This document shows, piece by piece, positions 19,619 to 28,607 of a stretch of 64,000 bases of DNA. A program made the position numbers and the translations under genes. The notes under the pieces are model-generated. The model worked only from the letters and a program-made list of their open reading frames with translations. It was not told where the DNA came from and ran no database searches. Positions within the stretch are counted from its first letter, which is position 1; each line of letters starts with the position of its first letter. The stretch is from Virgibacillus aidingensis (GTDB taxonomy: Bacteria > Bacillota > Bacilli > Bacillales > Amphibacillaceae), in NCBI RefSeq assembly GCF_010994035.1, contig NZ_WIXN01000004.1:1-64000 (forward strand), given 5' to 3'.

Positions 19619-20440
19619 TCATGCATAATTATTTGCCATCATAATAAGACTCCGCATAATTAAATAGCCATCAATAATATGATCCGTATTATATTGCACA
19701 CTTAATGGGCCATTCTTTTTTACAATTGGCAATGTATCCGCGATATCCGCGAATATGGTGCTTGAAAATTGTATCTCAAACTGATAGTCATTACTATCCA
19801 ATTTGTAAGGCCGAATGGATTTGCAGTTTAATAGTGAGTCAGTCACACCCTTTTCAATAAGGCCGCAGGAGATATCCGGATGCAGATTTTCACTTGTTAC
19901 CTGATTAATGGTACGTTTCACCTGGGCAGTACCAATATTCCCGATAAGCGCTTTTGCCTCTTCAACAAGGAGATTGCACCCTGACACGAAAACTGCAGGA
20001 ACACCGAGCTCTCCGGCAACTAGCGCATTCATGCCAAACTCCCCATATTCTTTTCCGTTAATTTTAATGCGGGTGCCGACTCTGCTGTTATAAGTGTGAT
20101 TTAATATTCCCTGGGAGCCGTTTTTCGTATGATACCCTATAAAAACAGCGGCATCAAAATCACTGTCTATTCCTTCCATCATTGCCATCTTCTTTGGAGT
20201 TCCCGATATTAGCTTTGCTTTATTTGACAGTAATTCAACGTAAATGTTCCGCATGGTGCCGTGTGAATCATTTACAATGATTTCTTCGGCACCGGCCTCG
20301 ATTGCTCCCTGGATTGCCGCATTCGTTTCATTGGTCATCAGGACTCTGGCCTGTTCATAGTCTTTTCCATCTCTTCCCGTGTGGTCCCTGTGAACTACTC
20401 CAGCTATGCCTTCCATGTCGGCAGAAATATAGACACGCAT
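19619..20440 (-). CDS. dppA: DppA-type M55 D-aminopeptidase
   Basis: This 273-residue cytoplasmic zinc peptidase releases N-terminal D-amino acids, such as D-Ala from D-Ala peptides. The family signature SxDxEG appears as SADMEG (residues 6-11, D8 and E10). Further metal-binding candidates are H60 (NDSHG), H104 (GYH) and the Glu in YGEFG (134). The start follows AAGGTGAG. It is the last gene of the peptide-transport operon, 25 bp after the second ATPase gene. In the B. subtilis dpp operon the corresponding gene is first. The setting implies that imported peptides contain D-residues, for example from cell-wall turnover (inference). Confidence 0.9.
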   Translation of the reverse strand: MRVYISADMEGIAGVVHRDHTGRDGKDYEQARVLMTNETNAAIQGAIEAGAEEIIVNDSHGTMRNIYVELLSNKAKLISGTPKKMAMMEGIDSDFDAAVFIGYHTKNGSQGILNHTYNSRVGTRIKINGKEYGEFGMNALVAGELGVPAVFVSGCNLLVEEAKALIGNIGTAQVKRTINQVTSENLHPDISCGLIEKGVTDSLLNCKSIRPYKLDSNDYQFEIQFSSTIFADIADTLPIVKKNGPLSVQYNTDHIIDGYLIMRSLIMMANNYA

Positions 20441-20465
20441 TATCTCACCTTCTTAATCTATTAGT

Positions 20466-21458
20466 CTAGTTATATAAATGGCAGGCGACAAAATGATCCT
20501 TTCCCATTTCTTTTTTCTCCGGTTCTGCCTGTGAACATATATCCATTGCAAATGGGCATCTTGTATGGAACACACAGCCGCTTGGCGGATTTAATGGAGA
20601 CGGCAAATCTCCTTTTAATATGATCCTTTCCTTTTTCTGTTTCGGATCGGGAAGCGGCACTGCTGAAAATAATGCCTGGGTATATGGATGCAGCTGCTCT
20701 TTAAACAAACTGTCCGTAGGCGCCTCTTCCACAATTTTACCCAAATACATTACACCAATCCGGTCAGAAATATGCCGTACGACACTAATATCATGGGCAA
20801 TAAAAAGATAAGATAAATTTAATTCCTCCTGTAAAGACTGCAGCAGATTAATAATTTGCGATTGTATAGATACATCTAAAGCCGATACCGGTTCATCACA
20901 TATGATAACTTTCGGGTTTACAACCAATGCTCTTGCCAGACCGAAACGCTGTCTTTGTCCGCCGGAAAACTCGTGAGGAAATCTGTAATAATGGTCCGGC
21001 CGCATTCCAACCTTTTCCATAATCTCCATCACTCTGTCTATCCGCTCTTTTTTATCTCCTATGGATTGAATGATCAGCGGTTCCTCAAGTATTTTCCCAA
21101 TGCGTTTTCGCGGGTTTAAAGATGAATAAGGATCCTGAAAAACCATTTGCAAATCTCTGCGGAGTTCCTGCAGATCTTTCCCGGATAGTTGAAGTATATC
21201 CTGGCCGTTATATGTAATACTCCCTTCTGTAGGCTCGGTTAAGCGTAATATGGACCTTCCGGCAGTACTTTTTCCGCAGCCGGACTCCCCCACCAATCCA
21301 TACGTTTCCCCTTCATACAAATCAATAGATATATCATTAACAGCTTTCACATATCCTTTTACGCCGCCCAATCCTCCAAATACACCTCTTACCGGAAAAT
21401 ACTTTTTTAATCCTTCTATATGAAGAAGCGGTGATCTTTCCTCAATCTGTTGAGACAT
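20466..21458 (-). CDS. Oligopeptide/dipeptide ABC transporter ATPase (OppF/DppF type)
   Basis: This 330-residue ATPase energises peptide uptake together with the other ATPase of the operon. It has Walker A GESGCGKS, the signature FSGGQRQRF, Walker B VIICDEPVSALD and the C-terminal oligopeptide-transporter extension with the Cys-rich CVFHTRCPF segment. I chose the ATG of MSQQ because AAAGGAAG stands 7 nt before it; an ATG six codons further upstream lacks a ribosome site. The gene overlaps the end of the preceding ATPase gene by 17 nt, showing translational coupling. Confidence 0.92.
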   Translation of the reverse strand: MSQQIEERSPLLHIEGLKKYFPVRGVFGGLGGVKGYVKAVNDISIDLYEGETYGLVGESGCGKSTAGRSILRLTEPTEGSITYNGQDILQLSGKDLQELRRDLQMVFQDPYSSLNPRKRIGKILEEPLIIQSIGDKKERIDRVMEIMEKVGMRPDHYYRFPHEFSGGQRQRFGLARALVVNPKVIICDEPVSALDVSIQSQIINLLQSLQEELNLSYLFIAHDISVVRHISDRIGVMYLGKIVEEAPTDSLFKEQLHPYTQALFSAVPLPDPKQKKERIILKGDLPSPLNPPSGCVFHTRCPFAMDICSQAEPEKKEMGKDHFVACHLYN

Positions 21459-22464
21459 GTTCTTTCTTCCTTTCATTCAGGATTTTTTCAGCATGCCAGC
21501 ATCTGACTTTAGAGCCTTCCTCATCCTTAAAGGGCCTAAGCTCAGGCATTTCTTTTAAGCATAATTCATCAGCAAATGGACATCTTGAAGCAAAGCGGCA
21601 TCCTTGGGGAATACTATCCAGGGATGGTACACTTCCCTTTACTACATTTAATTTTTTTGACCGGTCCCCATCCATTTTAGGTATGGACTCCAATAAACCG
21701 GAAGTATAAGGATGGAGCGGCTGTTCAAATAAATCTATGGTTCTTGCTTCTTCCACGATTTGTCCAAGATACATGACAGCAACACGGTCACAGATTTCAG
21801 CCACAACACCCAAATCATGTGTAATAAAGATGACTCCCATTTTTAGTTCCTTATTTAAGCGAAGCATGATATCAAGAATTTGCGCCTGAATCGTTACGTC
21901 CAGCGCTGTCGTTGGCTCATCCGCAATTAACAGGGACGGCTGGCAGGCTAGTCCGATGGCAATCATCACTCTTTGCTGCATCCCCCCGGATAATTCATGC
22001 GGATATTCCGTAATTCTTTTTTCGGGAGAAGGTATTCCCACTAACTCTAAAAGTTCAATTGCTTTGTTATGTGCTTCCTTTTTGGATATATCCTGGTGAA
22101 GCAAAAGTGCTTCAGTGATTTGGTTTCCAATCGTATACACGGGGTTTAAAGAACTCATTGGGTCCTGAAATATCATGGATATTTCATTCCCCCGGATGTT
22201 CTCCATTTTTGACAATGGGAGTTTTAATAAGTTTTCTCCCTTGTATTTAATCTCACCTTCATACATCGTATTAAATTTCTCATCATGCAGGCGCAGGATC
22301 GATTCTGCTGTTACACTTTTTCCGCACCCCGATTCACCTACCACTCCCAAAATTTCTCCTTCTTCAACGTGGAATGATATACCGTCAACCGCAGTAACAA
22401 AACCTGTATCTGAACCAAAATGGGTTTTTAAATTAGATACTTCCAGCAAAGTCTCATTTTGCAT
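21442..22464 (-). CDS. Oligopeptide/dipeptide ABC transporter ATPase (OppD/DppD type)
   Basis: This 340-residue ATPase is one half of the nucleotide-binding pair of the peptide importer. Visible are Walker A GESGCGKS, the signature LSGGMQQRV, Walker B LLIADEPTTALD and the C-terminal extension with CRFASRCPF. The ATG follows AAGGGGG at 6 nt. It overlaps the upstream permease gene by 11 nt and the downstream ATPase gene by 17 nt. Confidence 0.93.
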   Translation of the reverse strand: MQNETLLEVSNLKTHFGSDTGFVTAVDGISFHVEEGEILGVVGESGCGKSVTAESILRLHDEKFNTMYEGEIKYKGENLLKLPLSKMENIRGNEISMIFQDPMSSLNPVYTIGNQITEALLLHQDISKKEAHNKAIELLELVGIPSPEKRITEYPHELSGGMQQRVMIAIGLACQPSLLIADEPTTALDVTIQAQILDIMLRLNKELKMGVIFITHDLGVVAEICDRVAVMYLGQIVEEARTIDLFEQPLHPYTSGLLESIPKMDGDRSKKLNVVKGSVPSLDSIPQGCRFASRCPFADELCLKEMPELRPFKDEEGSKVRCWHAEKILNERKKEHVSTD

Positions 22465-23383
22465 GCTTATCCCCCTTTATTTTTTTGCCTGACTTTACAC
22501 GCGGATCAATTAAATCTCTCAGTCCATCTCCAAACAGATTCAGGCTCATTACAGCTAAAATGATCATTATTCCGGGAAAAACCGTCATCCACCAGGCATT
22601 AAAAATGACCAGCTTCCCATCATATAAAATGTTTCCCCAACTTGGATCCGGTGCGGGAACCCCTACTCCTAAGAAGCTCAATGCTGCCTCAGTGATCATG
22701 GCATCGGAAAATATAAATGTAGCCTGAACAATTAAAGGAGAAATGGTATTAGGCATAATGTGCAGCCAAATTATTCTGAATGAACTTGCTCCTTGCGCCC
22801 GCATCGCTTCAATATATGTCTGTTCCCGAACCGATAAAGCAACCGAACGTACTACTCTGGCAATATATGGTGTAAAAACGATACTTAACGCAATAATTAC
22901 GTTTCTGGTAGAAGGTCCTAATGCTGCCATTAATGCGATAGCCAATAAAACCCCCGGTATAGCCATCAGTCCGTCACTTATTCTCATTAGGATATGGTCT
23001 AACGTTTTATAATAGCTTGAATATAACCCTATAATCAGACCAAATAAGGATGACAGAATAGCAACGGAGAAGCCGACACCCAATGTGGCCCGGGACCCGT
23101 AGACTATTCGGGAAAGCAGATCGCGGCCGAAGTTATCCGTACCCAATAAATGATCCCCACTGGGTGCAGTAAGACGGTCACTCACTGTCATCTCGTGCGG
23201 GTCATACTTTACCAGCATCGGTCCAAACAAAGCCAGAAGGCAAAGCAGAATGAATATAATCCCGCCTGCAACCATTAATTTATTTTTCATGATTTTTTTT
23301 GTTAATATTTTTCGCTGTTCCGATTTAAGTGTACTTTTTATTTCTGATAGATCAACATTAGTGTCCGTTTTCAATGTCTGCAT
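22454..23383 (-). CDS. Peptide ABC transporter permease (OppC/DppC type)
   Basis: This 309-residue membrane subunit has an N-terminal cytoplasmic stretch, one membrane helix (about 33-53), a periplasm-facing loop and about five more helices. The EAA-type coupling loop (EAMRAQGASSFRIIWLHIMPN) contacts the ATPases. The ATG follows AGAGGGGGATTAGA. It lies 12 bp after the other permease gene in the same operon. Confidence 0.93.
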   Translation of the reverse strand: MQTLKTDTNVDLSEIKSTLKSEQRKILTKKIMKNKLMVAGGIIFILLCLLALFGPMLVKYDPHEMTVSDRLTAPSGDHLLGTDNFGRDLLSRIVYGSRATLGVGFSVAILSSLFGLIIGLYSSYYKTLDHILMRISDGLMAIPGVLLAIALMAALGPSTRNVIIALSIVFTPYIARVVRSVALSVREQTYIEAMRAQGASSFRIIWLHIMPNTISPLIVQATFIFSDAMITEAALSFLGVGVPAPDPSWGNILYDGKLVIFNAWWMTVFPGIMIILAVMSLNLFGDGLRDLIDPRVKSGKKIKGDKHAK

Positions 23384-23395
23384 TCTAATCCCCCT

Positions 23396-24346
23396 CTATT
23401 TGCGATCCAGACGAACTCTGGGGTCAATCATTCCATACAATATGTCGATTATTAAATTCAGGAAAATATACAGGACTGTAATAAACAAAACCACACCTTG
23501 AATAACTGCAAAGTCCCTCCGCTCAATGGAATTAATAACTAACTGTCCAATCCCGGGGATATTAAATACAGTTTCAACAACTACCGCACCTGTAATTAGC
23601 GTTCCAAAAGTTTGACCGACTACTGTTAAAATCGGCAGAAGCGCATTTCTAAACGCATGCTTGAGTATTAAACTGAAGTTTTTCACACCTTTGGCACGTG
23701 CAGATTTGATATAGTTCATATTTAATACTTCGAGGATCGATGAGCGGGTCATTCTTGCAATAAGTGCAGCCTGAATAGCCCCAAGGGATATGGCAGGTAA
23801 AATAAGGTATTGTAAATGGATCAGCAAACCTTCCGACAGCGGTCTGAAACCCGCCACCGGCAGCCAGCCCAGCTGCACGCCAAATAACAGCACCAACAAT
23901 AATGCCAGCAGAAAACTTGGTATGGACATGCCCAGTAAAGCAAAAACCATCATGGATGAATCTGCAAATGAACCTCTTTTATTGGCAGCAAGAACACCAA
24001 TGGGAATAGCAATCAGGAGGGCAATGATTTGAGCAAAAATTGCCAGTGAGATTGTAGGGACTATACTATTGGCAATTGACTCCGTAACCGGGGCTTTCAT
24101 AAAATAAGAGGTGCCCAGATCTCCCTGGAAAACCCCGGCAATCCAGCTGAAATATTGCTGATGGATCGGCAAATTAAGTCCTAAACTTTCTTCAAGTTCA
24201 GCAATTTGTTCCGGAGTAGCCTCTTCCCCCAATATTACGGAAGCAGGATTGCCGGGTGTTATATGTATAATTAAAAAAATGACGATAGAAACAACCAATA
24301 ATACCGGTATGGCTGAAAGAATTCTTTTCATAATGTAACTAAGCAT
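23396..24346 (-). CDS. Peptide ABC transporter permease (OppB/DppB type)
   Basis: This 316-residue membrane subunit opens with the family hallmark helix (residues 8-28) followed by ITPGNPA. About six membrane helices are visible, with the coupling loop around KSARAKGVKNFSLILKHAFRN. The ATG follows CGGAGG. It is the first permease gene after the binding-protein gene; a stem-loop lies between the two. Confidence 0.93.
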   Translation of the reverse strand: MLSYIMKRILSAIPVLLVVSIVIFLIIHITPGNPASVILGEEATPEQIAELEESLGLNLPIHQQYFSWIAGVFQGDLGTSYFMKAPVTESIANSIVPTISLAIFAQIIALLIAIPIGVLAANKRGSFADSSMMVFALLGMSIPSFLLALLLVLLFGVQLGWLPVAGFRPLSEGLLIHLQYLILPAISLGAIQAALIARMTRSSILEVLNMNYIKSARAKGVKNFSLILKHAFRNALLPILTVVGQTFGTLITGAVVVETVFNIPGIGQLVINSIERRDFAVIQGVVLFITVLYIFLNLIIDILYGMIDPRVRLDRK

Positions 24347-24388
24347 GTGCTAACCTCCGTTGACTATATAAATAATGAACTAATAATA

Positions 24389-24425
24389 GATTACTCTCCT
24401 AAGAGGGTTGCTCAGGAGAGTAATC
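24389..24425 (-). terminator. Intra-operon stem-loop after binding-protein gene
   Basis: A perfect 12-bp inverted repeat (GATTACTCTCCT / AGGAGAGTAATC, 13-nt loop) lies between the stop codon of the binding-protein gene and the first permease gene. No long T-run follows. Such elements often act as partial terminators or RNA stabilisers that keep the binding protein more abundant than the membrane parts (known for other ABC operons; inferred here). Confidence 0.65.
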
Positions 24426-24429
24426 ATGC

Positions 24430-26016
24430 TTACTTATTTACTGAGATATTCCAGAAAATCCCGCCATTTGAATATACAAATCCATCAACATAATCAGCCA
24501 TTACGTATAAGTGGCTATATCTTCCCAATTTCGTTCCGGGCAGGTACTCTGACCATACATATTCCTGCATTTCTTCCCAGCTTGCTCTCGCTTCTTCCTC
24601 CGTATCGGCTTCTGCAATGCTATCCATTAATTCATCAGCACGATCATCCTGACCTACCCCTGCAGTTGTTGGCTGAAGATACAGCACTTGCGTAGGGTTC
24701 GGTCTGAAAGTATATCCATTTACCCGCATATGCCAGGCAGATTCATCCTGAACTAAATCAGTAAGGGATGGCCAGTCGTATACTTCCAGGGATACATTCA
24801 TCCCCAAATTTTCCAATTGTTCCTGGATCACTACAGACGAATCATAATAATGCTGATAATCCCGTGTTGTAACTATTTTTACTTCCTCTCCGTCATAACC
24901 CGCTTCATCCAGCAATTGCCTTGCCAGCTCTTCATCGTTCTGGTTGTAATATTCTTCTCCAGCATCCGTTGCCCACTGCACATTCTCATCTTCCATCAGG
25001 TTGGCACCCATGGTATATATCTCCGGATCTACCAGTGATGCCTGCAGTATTTCATCAATATTCAAAGCAGCATTTACAGCTTGCCTCATCTTAGGATCTG
25101 AAAATAATCCATCAGCAGAATTGTATTGCAGAATCATATCACCTGCTAACGACGGTTCAACCTTTAAATCTGTTTCCATCAATTGCTGATAACTGTCAAA
25201 TGGCAGCTGATAAGCTAAATCATATTCTCCGGACTGTATACCTGCCAGTCTTGTGGAAGAATCCGGAGCAATATAAAAGTAAATTTCATCTACAGGGGCT
25301 GTTCTTGCACCTGCCAAACCATCCGGTTCTTCGTCAAGCGGCTGATAATCCTCAAATCTTTGAAAATGAATGTAGTTATCCTGTGCCCATTCAACAAATT
25401 CGTACGGACCTGTACCTACATATTCTGTAACACCGTCCGGACCTGCATTCTCGGCAATATCTTTTGGCATAATAGCCCCGAATTGACCGGCAATTGCCAT
25501 GATCCCCATAATCAGCGAGGAAGGTTCATCCAGTTCCAGGGAAACAGTATACTCATCCACCTCTTCAAATTCGTTATCCCCAATGATTTCACTTGCCTGA
25601 TTTTCATTTTCTTTCCATCGATTCATGGAAGCCACTACATCTTCCGCCGTCATTTCTTCTCCATTGTGAAACATAATTCCTTCTCTTAAATGGAAGGTAA
25701 AATTCTGATTATTATCATTCTCTACCTCTTCTGCCAGAAGCGGCGTCGGCTCATATTCTGAGTTTAATACAAGCAAACTTTCAAACATCATACGTGCTGT
25801 ATCTCTTGAAGCTGTTGATGTAGTAACCACAGGATCAAGTGTCGGCGGCTGTGCATTAAGCGCAATGTTTAATGTACCGCCAGTTTGGGACCCTTCTGTC
25901 CCTTCTGATTCACCGGATCCATCGGCATCAGTTTCTTCTCCGCCATCACAGGCAGCAAACAGAAATGCTAATGCAGCAAAAAGAAATAAAGCAAGAAAAC
26001 TTCTTTTTAATTTCAC
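24430..26016 (-). CDS. Peptide-binding lipoprotein of ABC transporter (SBP family 5)
   Basis: This 528-residue extracellular solute-binding lipoprotein feeds the adjacent permeases. The signal peptide ends in a lipobox around LFAACDGG (Cys23). The family-5 core follows with LREGIMFHNGEEMTAEDV and GTGPYEFVEW. The start is GTG, preceded by AAGGGGGAT at a normal distance. It heads the operon and is transcribed from the promoter at 26183-26210. A paralog of exactly the same length is divergently encoded (26697-28283). The ligand cannot be read; the M55 peptidase at the operon's end points to short peptides, perhaps with D-residues. Confidence 0.92.
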   Translation of the reverse strand: MKLKRSFLALFLFAALAFLFAACDGGEETDADGSGESEGTEGSQTGGTLNIALNAQPPTLDPVVTTSTASRDTARMMFESLLVLNSEYEPTPLLAEEVENDNNQNFTFHLREGIMFHNGEEMTAEDVVASMNRWKENENQASEIIGDNEFEEVDEYTVSLELDEPSSLIMGIMAIAGQFGAIMPKDIAENAGPDGVTEYVGTGPYEFVEWAQDNYIHFQRFEDYQPLDEEPDGLAGARTAPVDEIYFYIAPDSSTRLAGIQSGEYDLAYQLPFDSYQQLMETDLKVEPSLAGDMILQYNSADGLFSDPKMRQAVNAALNIDEILQASLVDPEIYTMGANLMEDENVQWATDAGEEYYNQNDEELARQLLDEAGYDGEEVKIVTTRDYQHYYDSSVVIQEQLENLGMNVSLEVYDWPSLTDLVQDESAWHMRVNGYTFRPNPTQVLYLQPTTAGVGQDDRADELMDSIAEADTEEEARASWEEMQEYVWSEYLPGTKLGRYSHLYVMADYVDGFVYSNGGIFWNISVNK

Positions 26017-26182
26017 TAAAAATCCCCCTTATTTATTTTTTGATAAGTATTCAAATAAACCTCCTTTTCCCTTGGAAAACCCTTACATTTTCATTGGTAT
26101 AATTTATAAAAATTTCAGGATTAACCTAAGTACTAATACATCTTTAATCTTAATATTGGAAAGGGCGAAAACTGTTAGAAAT

Positions 26183-26210
26183 ATTATAACACACAAAATT
26201 CACTTTACAA
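26183..26210 (-). promoter_or_regulatory. Sigma-A promoter of the peptide-transport operon
   Basis: On the minus strand TTGTAA (-35, 26205-26210) and TATAAT (-10, 26183-26188) are 16 bp apart. Transcription would start near 26176, leaving a ~160-nt leader before the GTG start of the binding-protein gene. Confidence 0.6.
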
Positions 26211-26696
26211 GAAGAAATATTTGAAATAATTTTTACTGGAAATGCGGTTCTTTTCCTTATCATTTGGAAAGAAAAAATCATATAAAAGGCATTGGTATCA
26301 GTATCCATATTCCAACCCCCGTAAAACTTACCTGCTGACTTTATTCTAAATTTATTAAATATTGATTGATTTATAAAAAACAATGCTATATATTAGATAT
26401 CAAATATTTTTAAATTGGGGGAAATAATTGTAAATTTACCGACAATAAAAATGCGGCCAATATAAGTTTTTAATATATTTTTTTATTTTGCCGGTAAAAA
26501 ACGCTAGGGAGGTGATCATATAACCAGCTATCCAAGTGTAAATTCTTTTGCACATTTTTATAAGTGACTATTACAATATAAATCACATTAACCAAGTTCA
26601 GTTTGACTAGTATTCTTGATAAAGGCAGTTGTTCGAAACTTGTTTTCAAAATTTTTTGCAAATTATGGTCAACACCAAAAGAAGGGGGAATTATCA
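26211..26696. other. Divergent intergenic between two binding-protein genes
   Basis: AT-rich spacer upstream of two divergent genes. I see no convincing -35/-10 pair for the rightward gene, although a TTGACT occurs near 26603. Only short unsupported frames exist. Confidence 0.4.
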
Positions 26697-28283
26697 TTGA
26701 AGCGTAGAAGAATACAATGGTGGGCAATTGTAATTATAAGCATTTCTTTACTGATTATATCCGGGTGTAACTCAGATTCAGAGCCGGCAGAAGGGGAGGC
26801 CGGAAGTGGAGACAATACTGTAAGCGGGGATTTAAGAGTGGCTCATAACGCGCAACCGCCAACGCTTGATCCGCATATGACGACAGCAGGAGTAACAAGT
26901 GATATGAGCAGAATAGCTTTCGAAACACTTTTAACTGTAGACTTTGATTATCAGCCCATACCCATGCTTGCGGAATCTGTAGAACAAAGTGATGAAAACA
27001 AAATATTTACTTTTCATTTAAGAGAAGGGGTTACTTTTCATAATGGAGAAGAAATGACAGCCGAAGATGTGGTTGCTTCCATGAACCGCTGGCTCGAACT
27101 TTCCGCTGTAGCAAATGAAGCATTTGGCGATGCCGCGTTTGAAGAAATTGATGAATACACCGTTGTTTTAGAGTTGGAGGAATCATCCTCAATTGCATTG
27201 GATGTCCTTGCCTCAAAAGAACAATTTGCCGCCATTATGCCGAAAGAAATTATTGATGAAGCAGATCCTGAAGGGGTAAAAGAACTTATTGGAACCGGAC
27301 CATATGAATTTGTGGAATGGGCGCAGGACAGCTATGTCCATTTTACAAAATTTGATGATTACCAGCCTGTAGATGAACCTGCAGATGGGCTGGGCGGAAA
27401 AAAAGAAGCACTTGTTAAAGATATTTATTTTGATATTGTAACAGACGCCTCCACGAGAGTAGCGGGGATTCAGTCAGGAGAGTATGATATTGCCTTTGCC
27501 ATTGCTTTTGAAAATTATGACCAATTAGCCGAGAATCCAAATATAAATCTTGAACCCGTATATACATCCAATATGGATTTAATTTACAATAAACGGGGAG
27601 GTCTTATGGAAGATGTTAAAATGAGAGAAGCAGTTAATGCAGCCATCAATATTGATGATATTTTACAAGCATCCTTTTCTGATGAAGAACTATACTTATC
27701 TGACTCCGGTTATATGAGTAAAGATATCAGACACTGGGCAAGTGACGCAGGAAGTGAAATGTATAATCAGAATGATCCGGAAACGGCCAAACAACTTTTT
27801 GATGAAGCAGGTTATGATGGAGAGGAAATAATTATCATGACGACTCGGGATTATGAGCATTATTATAATGCATCTGTAGTTATCAGTGAGCAACTGGAAC
27901 AGATTGGGATAAATACCAGTTTGGAAGTTTATGACTGGCCAACCATCGTGGACCGGCGTGAAGATCCGGAAGCATGGGATTTATTCGTCAATGCCTTTCC
28001 ATTTAAATCCGATCCTACTCAGCTGCTGCAGATAAACCCGGATTTTGCTGGCGGTGTTGAGGACCCCACAGTTAGAGAATTACTTGGCAAAATACGCACC
28101 TCTCCATCCCAGGAAGAAGCAAAAGTTTACTGGGATGAATTGCAGGAGTATGCCTGGACAGAGTTTTTACCGATCACAAAATTAGGTACATTCTCCAGTA
28201 TATACGCTATTTCGGAAAATGTAGAAGGATTTACTGTCGGACAAATGGGGGCAATGCTTTGGAATACCAGGGTGAATGAATAG
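26697..28283 (+). CDS. Orphan peptide-binding lipoprotein (SBP family 5)
   Basis: This 528-residue solute-binding lipoprotein is paralogous to the one at 24430-26016 (shared LREGxxFHNGEEMTAEDVVASMNRW and GTGPYEFVEWAQD). I start it at TTG 26697, which follows AGAAGGGGG at 6 nt. This gives an N-terminus KRRR, a hydrophobic core and the lipobox LIISGC (Cys23). An upstream ATG would extend the frame 27 codons without a ribosome site and would spoil the signal peptide. No permease genes follow, so it probably shares the divergent operon's transporter with a different peptide preference (inference). Confidence 0.9.
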   Translation: MKRRRIQWWAIVIISISLLIISGCNSDSEPAEGEAGSGDNTVSGDLRVAHNAQPPTLDPHMTTAGVTSDMSRIAFETLLTVDFDYQPIPMLAESVEQSDENKIFTFHLREGVTFHNGEEMTAEDVVASMNRWLELSAVANEAFGDAAFEEIDEYTVVLELEESSSIALDVLASKEQFAAIMPKEIIDEADPEGVKELIGTGPYEFVEWAQDSYVHFTKFDDYQPVDEPADGLGGKKEALVKDIYFDIVTDASTRVAGIQSGEYDIAFAIAFENYDQLAENPNINLEPVYTSNMDLIYNKRGGLMEDVKMREAVNAAINIDDILQASFSDEELYLSDSGYMSKDIRHWASDAGSEMYNQNDPETAKQLFDEAGYDGEEIIIMTTRDYEHYYNASVVISEQLEQIGINTSLEVYDWPTIVDRREDPEAWDLFVNAFPFKSDPTQLLQINPDFAGGVEDPTVRELLGKIRTSPSQEEAKVYWDELQEYAWTEFLPITKLGTFSSIYAISENVEGFTVGQMGAMLWNTRVNE

Positions 28284-28425
28284 TAAAATTTTCTTTAAGT
28301 TAAAACAATTATGATGGAGCTTTCTTTTCCAATATGCAGGACTGCTGTACAGTTAAAGAATATCCGACATTTTATTAGTACTTCTCAATGCGGCTCTTCC
28401 ATTGGATTACAAACTAAATAGAAAA

Positions 28426-28461
28426 CCATCACCCTGTGCGTACCTTGTTACAGGGTGATGG
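28426..28461. terminator. Bidirectional terminator
   Basis: A perfect 12-bp stem (CCATCACCCTGT / ACAGGGTGATGG, 12-nt loop) lies between convergent genes. AAAA precedes it and TAATT follows, so it can end transcripts from both sides, best in the leftward direction. Confidence 0.75.
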
Positions 28462-28607
28462 TAATTGACTTGACTTCATCCAAGTATTTATGACTAATCC
28501 TGGGTAAATATCAAGTGCCACATATGTTTTTTATTCAGTTTTATCAAATTGTCTTCATGATGTTCTATCACACAAAGTCTAACCTCTGGGAACGATAGCA
28601 TAAATCT

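Noticed and set aside
26616-26696. Upstream ATG for the orphan binding protein
   Set aside because: No ribosome site, and the added 27 residues would precede and spoil a normal lipoprotein signal peptide that begins at TTG 26697.
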